This document shows, piece after piece, positions 6,971 to 11,313 of a stretch of DNA of 11,313 nucleotides. Under the pieces are notes generated by a model, which made no database searches, was not told the origin of the DNA, and was given only the letters and a program-made list of their open reading frames with translations. Made by a program: the position numbers and the translations under genes. Source of the stretch: Bacteroidetes bacterium UBA7368 (GTDB lineage: Bacteria > Bacteroidota > Rhodothermia > Rhodothermales > UBA10348). Where the stretch lies: assembly GCA_002469915.1 (NCBI GenBank), contig DKOG01000090.1:1-11313 (forward strand), written 5' to 3'. Position 1 is the stretch's first letter. Every line of letters starts with the position of its first letter.

Positions 6971-9900
6971 ATGAAAGGAGCAATTGAATGGATGGCCCGA
7001 AATCGGGTTGCTGCCAACTTGCTGATGGTTTTTATCGTACTGGTTGGATTTGTAAGTGTGTCCACGATTGTACAGGAGGTCTTTCCAGAAGCCAGCCTAG
7101 ATTCCGTTCAGGTCAGAGTACCCTATTTGGGCGCTTCTCCTGAGGAAGTCGAAGAGTCCATTGTGCGCCGGGTCGAAGAGAAGATCCAAGGTGTAGATGG
7201 CATTCGACAAATCTCTTCTGTAGCGGCTGAAAACTTAGGAGTCATCACAGCTCAGCTGAAATTGGGAGAAAATATTGCAGACATCCTGGACGAAATAAAG
7301 TCCGAAGTAGATAGAATCACGACGTTTCCCGCGGAGGCTGAGGAGCCTGAAATCACGGAGATAACGACCCGGCGGCAGGCCATTCAGTTGGCTGTATATG
7401 GAGATGTGCCTGAGCGAACGCTAAAAGAGCTCACTAATCGGATGAAAGATGAGCTGACGGCATCCGGTGGTGTTTCGTTCGCTGAAGTGGGCGGCACGAG
7501 AAATTATGAATTGGCGATCGAGATTTCGGAGGAAACCTTGCGGTCTTATGGACTGACATTGGACTTCGTAACTCGGGCCGTGAGACGCGGAAGCTTAGAC
7601 CTTCCAGGTGGTTCGATTGAAACAAGCGGAGAAGATATTCTGATCCGCACCAAGGGACAGGCGTATTCTGGACGCGATTTTGAAAAAATACCTGTCAGGG
7701 CGCTTTCTGACGGAAGCACGCTTTATTTAGGTGATATCGCCACGGTTCGGGACGGTTTTGAGGAGTCCGATGCCATTTCTCGATTTAATGGCGAGCAGGC
7801 GGCGTTTCTAAAAATATATCGAACATCCGATGAGCGCGTGCTCGATGTCATCGATGAGGTGTACGCCTATGTTGAAACACTATCTATTCCGGAAGGGATA
7901 TCCGTCTCTGTTTGGCAAGACGAAGCTAAGCTCTTGCGGAGCCGCTACGAACTCATGCTGAAGAATGGAGCCATGGGCCTTGCTCTGGTCATTTTGGCCC
8001 TAGGACTCTTTTTAAATTCACGCCTTGCCTTTTGGGTCTCAGCTGGGATCTTCATTTCGTTCATTGGCACCTTTGCTGTGATGGTATATATCGGTGCGAC
8101 CATCAATTTGATTTCTTTGGTAGCGTTTATTCTGGCTCTTGGAATTGTGGTGGACGATGCCATCGTCGTTGGCGAGAATGTGTTTGTCGAGCAAGAAAAT
8201 GGATTGGAAGCGGAAGACGCAGCCGTTAAAGGCACTGTTCGGCTTGCCCGACCCGTCATTTTTGCTGTACTGACCACAATGGCAGCCTTCACACCGCTAC
8301 TCTTCGTTCCTGGAATCATTGGAAAGATGATGAAGCAGATTCCTACAGTGATGATCACCGTACTGGCGATCTCCCTTATCGAGTCTCTTTTCATTTTGCC
8401 GGCTCACCTTGGCCACTTCAAGTTCACGCGTGGAAGAGCAAAAAACATGTTTTCCCGTGGACTCGAGCGTATTCAGAACAAGATTAGTGCACTGGTAGAA
8501 TGGAATATTAACGGGCCTCTCCATCGCACGTTGGAGTTTGTGACCGAGCATTATGTCTATGTAGTATTAGCTGGCATATCAATCATCATGTTGTCTGTCG
8601 GAACGGTTGGGGCGGGCTGGGTCCGATTTGAGTTCTTTCCCAATATTGAGGGAGACAATGTGGTCGCCTTGGTCAAAATGCCGGAGGGTACACCGGTAGA
8701 GAAGACCATCGAAATTGCAGCCTTAATGGAGGAAAAAGGGCACGAGGTCGCTGCTCAAATTCAGTCTGAACTAGATGAAGATCATCCTCCGGTGGTTTCC
8801 AACGTGTTGTCTATTGTCGGCTCGCAACCCACGCTCGATCGAGCACCCGTTTCAGCGGGTGGAGCCGGATATACTGATCCCACGCTAGCAGAGGTGAACT
8901 TTGAGTTGTTGGCATCTGAAATCAGAGAACTCCCCGCCGTCGAATTTGAAACGCGCTGGAGAGAGGCCGTCGGAGATCTGGCGGCGGTTCGCTCGATCCA
9001 ATACCAATCCTCTCTCATCTCTCTTGGCAAGTCTATTCAGCTCGAGGTGTCGACCACGAATGCAGAGGACTTGGCACTAGCCGTCGCAGAAATCAAAGAT
9101 GAAATCCGATCGTTCTCCGGTACCTATGAAATTGAAGATGATCGGGTGCCGGGAAAAAGAGAGGTGATGTTGGAGCTGAAGCCGGGCGCCCAGATGCTCG
9201 GTATTTCGCTGGATGATTTAGCTAGGCAAGTGCGCGCCTCGTTCTATGGAAACGAGGCGCTGCGTGTGCAGCGTGGTCGAGATGACGTGCGCGTCATGAT
9301 TCGACTGCCGCAGGATGAACGAGATGCGCTATCTGACCTGGATAACATTCGAATTCGTACCGCGGGCGGCGAACAGATTCCCTTTTCTGAAATTGCATCA
9401 GCTTCCATTGGATTTGGTTCGTCTACAATCAGTCGCAGAGACCGACGTCAGGTGACAACCATTTCCGCCCAAGTGAATGAGGATATTGTTGCTTCAGATG
9501 AGGTAATATCTATTCTTGAATCAACCATTTTACCTCGCATAGGTCTGAACTACCCCGGATTCAATGCTTCTTTTGAGGGTGAGCAACGAGAGCAAATGGA
9601 TGCCATAAGTTCGCTTAAAATCGGCTTTTTGATTGCGTTATTCATGATCTATGCGCTTCTTGCGATCCCGTTCAAGTCGTACACCCAGCCGTTAATCATT
9701 ATGGCGGCCATACCCTTCGGGATTATCGGGGCGCTTGTGGGACATATCGTTATGGGCCTCGCCGTTGGCATCTTGAGCATTTTTGGAATCATTGGATTGG
9801 CCGGAGTAGTGGTCAATGATTCGTTGGTCCTTATCGATTACGTGAACAAGGAGCGCGAGAAGGGCCTCGATGTTAAGCAGGCTGTAATTAATGCAGGCAA

Positions 9901-10162
9901 GGTGCGTTTTCGGCCTATTATGTTGACTTCTGTGACTACGTTTGTGGGTGTGCTCCCCTTGATTTTAGAACGCAGTCTGCAAGCTCAATTTTTGATTCCA
10001 ATCGCAGCCAGTCTTGGGTTTGGTATTCTCTTTGCCACGTTTATTATCATGATTATCGTACCGGCACTCGTCATCATGGAAGCTAAGGCTGAATCCGTGA
10101 TTAAGGGCTGGAAATCAACATCAACAGAATCCTCACTTGGTGCAGAACCTGCGGGTGCGTAA
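6971..10162 (+). CDS. RND-family efflux pump, inner-membrane subunit (AcrB/HAE-like permease)
   Basis: The 1063 residues match the usual 1030-1070 of RND drug pumps. The architecture is TM1 (about 13-33), a large periplasmic loop (about 34-330), TM2-TM6 (about 332-480), TM7 (about 530-548), a second periplasmic loop (about 550-880) and TM8-TM12 (about 883-1036). TM4 has the proton-relay pair Asp395-Asp396 (GIVVDDAIVV). In TM11, Arg979 and Thr986 align with AcrB Arg971 and Thr978. In TM10 the AcrB Lys940-Asn941 position reads Asn949-Asp950 (GVVVNDSLVLID), so the relay lysine is absent. AAAAGAAGAA upstream is a plausible ribosome site. With its adaptor and channel it should form a tripartite exporter driven by protons or possibly another ion. 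Substrates (drugs, lipids or metabolites) cannot be assigned; metal-pump hallmarks were not evident. Confidence 0.94.
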   Translation: MKGAIEWMARNRVAANLLMVFIVLVGFVSVSTIVQEVFPEASLDSVQVRVPYLGASPEEVEESIVRRVEEKIQGVDGIRQISSVAAENLGVITAQLKLGENIADILDEIKSEVDRITTFPAEAEEPEITEITTRRQAIQLAVYGDVPERTLKELTNRMKDELTASGGVSFAEVGGTRNYELAIEISEETLRSYGLTLDFVTRAVRRGSLDLPGGSIETSGEDILIRTKGQAYSGRDFEKIPVRALSDGSTLYLGDIATVRDGFEESDAISRFNGEQAAFLKIYRTSDERVLDVIDEVYAYVETLSIPEGISVSVWQDEAKLLRSRYELMLKNGAMGLALVILALGLFLNSRLAFWVSAGIFISFIGTFAVMVYIGATINLISLVAFILALGIVVDDAIVVGENVFVEQENGLEAEDAAVKGTVRLARPVIFAVLTTMAAFTPLLFVPGIIGKMMKQIPTVMITVLAISLIESLFILPAHLGHFKFTRGRAKNMFSRGLERIQNKISALVEWNINGPLHRTLEFVTEHYVYVVLAGISIIMLSVGTVGAGWVRFEFFPNIEGDNVVALVKMPEGTPVEKTIEIAALMEEKGHEVAAQIQSELDEDHPPVVSNVLSIVGSQPTLDRAPVSAGGAGYTDPTLAEVNFELLASEIRELPAVEFETRWREAVGDLAAVRSIQYQSSLISLGKSIQLEVSTTNAEDLALAVAEIKDEIRSFSGTYEIEDDRVPGKREVMLELKPGAQMLGISLDDLARQVRASFYGNEALRVQRGRDDVRVMIRLPQDERDALSDLDNIRIRTAGGEQIPFSEIASASIGFGSSTISRRDRRQVTTISAQVNEDIVASDEVISILESTILPRIGLNYPGFNASFEGEQREQMDAISSLKIGFLIALFMIYALLAIPFKSYTQPLIIMAAIPFGIIGALVGHIVMGLAVGILSIFGIIGLAGVVVNDSLVLIDYVNKEREKGLDVKQAVINAGKVRFRPIMLTSVTTFVGVLPLILERSLQAQFLIPIAASLGFGILFATFIIMIIVPALVIMEAKAESVIKGWKSTSTESSLGAEPAGA
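9234..9260 (+). repeat. Perfect 10-bp inverted repeat inside the pump gene
   Basis: GCGCCTCGTT (9234-9243) and AACGAGGCGC (9251-9260) flank the 7-nt loop CTATGGA. The repeat lies within the second periplasmic loop coding region (codons around residues 755-763, ASFYGNEAL). No T-run follows. It may be chance in a coding sequence or an RNA structure. Confidence 0.35.
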
Positions 10163-10173
10163 AATCGTCGGCC

Positions 10174-11130
10174 ATGGATAGAGTACACGATATCATTCTT
10201 AAAGCCGGAGAGCTCGCGACTCCGACCCCTGCCACTACCCTTTTTGAAAGAGAAGGTCCGTTGGTGCTAGAGGTCGGTTTTGGTGGTGGGCACTATCTGG
10301 AGCACTTAGGCCTGACCCATCCAGAATGGAATCTTGTTGGGGCCGAAGTGTCCCTTGGGTCTGTGTGGCGTACGTATCGCAGAATGAAGCGAAACGGAAT
10401 TAGTGAAGTGCGCCTTTTCAAAGGAAACGCCCGATTTTTGGTCAGAGACGTATTCGAAGAACACTCTCTGGATCGAGTTTTTGTCAATTTCCCTGATCCT
10501 TGGCCTCGGAAAAAGCACTTCAAGAATAGGCTACTTCAGGCGCCTTTCTTTCAGATTCTTTCCTCTCGTCTTGTCAAGGGTGGGTCGCTTTTTTTGACGA
10601 CGGATCATCCCGAGTACTACTCCTTTTCAGTCGAACAGGGTAAAGAGTCTGGTTGTTTTGAGGTGATTCCCGGAGATCCGCCTCCAGCTACACTTGAAAC
10701 CAAGTATGCCCGAAAATGGCTGGATCAGAACAAACCTATTTATCACGCCGAGTTCAGATGCACAAAGGTTATTCCCTCTGCGCCACGACTCATTACCGCC
10801 ATTGATATGCAACATGCATCCCTGAAAGGTTCTCTCAAAGACGTGGGGCCCTTCACCAAGCAAGTACGTTCCTTTCAAGGCGGTCACGCCATTGTATTGG
10901 AAGCATATCGAGACCTGGCTTCCGATGGGTTGTTGTTTAAGGCGACAACAGAAGAGCCTGACATGAGACAAGAACTGCTCATTCAGGCCTGGCCCAAAAA
11001 GGATGGCGTTTATGTCAGTCTACAGCCTTTTGGAGATCCTATGACCACGAAAGGAGTCCGAGAAGCCGTTATGGCCGTGACTGATTGGCTGGTTTCACAG
11101 GGACTTGAGCTTGAGCAAGCCTGGGTCTAA
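10174..11130 (+). CDS. trmB: tRNA (guanine-N7-)-methyltransferase TrmB with C-terminal extension
   Basis: The enzyme methylates G46 in the variable loop of tRNA using S-adenosylmethionine. Visible motifs are the SAM-binding EVGFGGG (33-39), the acidic strand-end GAEVS (56-60), the TrmB signature FVNFPDPWPRKKHFKNRLLQ (103-122), TTDHPEYY (142-149) and TKYARKWLDQNKPIYHAEF (176-194). The catalytic core ends near residue 200, where typical mesophilic TrmB proteins stop after about 210-240 residues. Here roughly 110 more residues follow (205-318), with mixed beta strands and a final helix. C-terminal extensions are known in TrmB of some thermophiles such as Aquifex. The N-terminal part before the SAM motif is short. 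The gene starts 11 nt after the pump stop and may share its transcript, although a housekeeping enzyme probably also has its own promoter. Confidence 0.93.
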   Translation: MDRVHDIILKAGELATPTPATTLFEREGPLVLEVGFGGGHYLEHLGLTHPEWNLVGAEVSLGSVWRTYRRMKRNGISEVRLFKGNARFLVRDVFEEHSLDRVFVNFPDPWPRKKHFKNRLLQAPFFQILSSRLVKGGSLFLTTDHPEYYSFSVEQGKESGCFEVIPGDPPPATLETKYARKWLDQNKPIYHAEFRCTKVIPSAPRLITAIDMQHASLKGSLKDVGPFTKQVRSFQGGHAIVLEAYRDLASDGLLFKATTEEPDMRQELLIQAWPKKDGVYVSLQPFGDPMTTKGVREAVMAVTDWLVSQGLELEQAWV

Positions 11131-11313
11131 TCGAGCTCGGAGCGATTCTTTTTCCAGGCACTGAATCCGATTGGCGCAGCAACCGGCTGTTCTGGAGCGT
11201 GGTGCGAATCCACATAGAGGGCGGCTGCTATGGCTATGGCCTGATCCATTTCGGGATCTTCGTGAGCAAGAACCTCAGGCGAGAAGTGATCTGCCACAAA
11301 ATGAGTAGAAAAG
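11127..11313 (-). CDS. C-terminal end of an unidentified small protein, possibly OadG-like (decarboxylase gamma subunit)
   Basis: I read this frame by hand. It is open from the window edge (first full codon ends at 11312) to a TAG at 11129-11127, giving 61 residues; the N-terminus lies outside. It contains an Ala-rich helix EMDQAIAIAAALYVDSHH, a short Pro/Ala linker and an ending FSAWKKNRSELD. This pattern (Ala-rich helix, linker, Trp plus basic residues at the end) resembles the tails of OadG-type subunits found with biotin-dependent carboxylases and decarboxylases, but the match is from memory and weak. Its stop codon overlaps that of trmB on the opposite strand (shared CTAA), so the two genes converge with a 4-base overlap. 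That this is a real coding frame is fairly likely; the family name is tentative. Confidence 0.55.
   Translation of the reverse strand, partial: FSTHFVADHFSPEVLAHEDPEMDQAIAIAAALYVDSHHAPEQPVAAPIGFSAWKKNRSELD
11129..11153 (+). terminator. Possible Rho-independent terminator of trmB
   Basis: AATCG (11129-11133) pairs with CGATT (11143-11147). An AG bulge and a short inner CT/AG pairing enclose a small loop, and a CTTTTT run follows (11148-11153). It starts in the trmB stop codon and lies inside the convergent minus-strand gene. The stem is short, so the call is moderate. Confidence 0.4.

Noticed and set aside
7945..8394. 149-residue open frame on the minus strand inside the pump gene
   Set aside because: It lies opposite well-conserved transmembrane codons of the RND permease, has a Ser/Thr/Lys-rich low-complexity composition typical of an antisense shadow, and matches no known motif.
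10627..10971. 114-residue minus-strand open frame inside trmB
   Set aside because: It is antisense to the TrmB frame, with no family resemblance.

Overview
The window looks like a chromosomal segment from a member of the Bacteroidota/FCB group. The best marker is an intact PorX-type response regulator (receiver domain plus PglZ/alkaline-phosphatase-like domain), a protein characteristic of that group. The even base composition, the weak Shine-Dalgarno sequences and the tRNA methyltransferase with an extra C-terminal domain are compatible with a Rhodothermia/Balneolia-like lineage, but that finer placement is only inference. Genes are packed tightly, and no stretch of more than about 200 bases lacks one.

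Left part (1-2820, minus strand): a three-gene unit read porX > tsaE > folC. porX and tsaE are 4 nt apart. tsaE and folC overlap by 4 nt (ATGA), so the three are probably co-transcribed and partly translationally coupled. It combines a two-component output protein linked in Bacteroidota to type IX secretion, the ATPase for the tRNA t6A modification, and a folate enzyme whose C-terminus lies beyond position 1.

Middle (2821-3665): a divergent intergenic region containing small abutting dyads, then a ferritin gene with a complete ferroxidase centre closed by a clear Rho-independent terminator. After it comes a compact array of overlapping palindromes, a convincing candidate operator for the next gene.

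Right part (3666-10162, plus strand): a complete RND efflux module in the order TetR-family repressor, outer-membrane factor lipoprotein, periplasmic adaptor, inner-membrane RND pump. The spacing suggests one operon controlled from the palindromes upstream of tetR. The pump keeps the two proton-relay aspartates of transmembrane segment 4 but has Asn where AcrB has its relay lysine.

End (10174-11313): trmB, a tRNA m7G46 methyltransferase of 318 residues with about 110 residues beyond the usual catalytic domain, follows 11 nt after the pump. It meets a convergent minus-strand gene of which only the last 61 codons are inside. The two stop codons overlap, and a plausible trmB terminator lies inside the convergent gene.

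Nothing here amounts to a wholly new multi-gene system. The items most worth a second look are the palindrome array, the tightly coupled porX-tsaE-folC unit, the altered proton relay in the pump, the TrmB extension, and a strong hairpin just inside the outer-membrane-factor gene.
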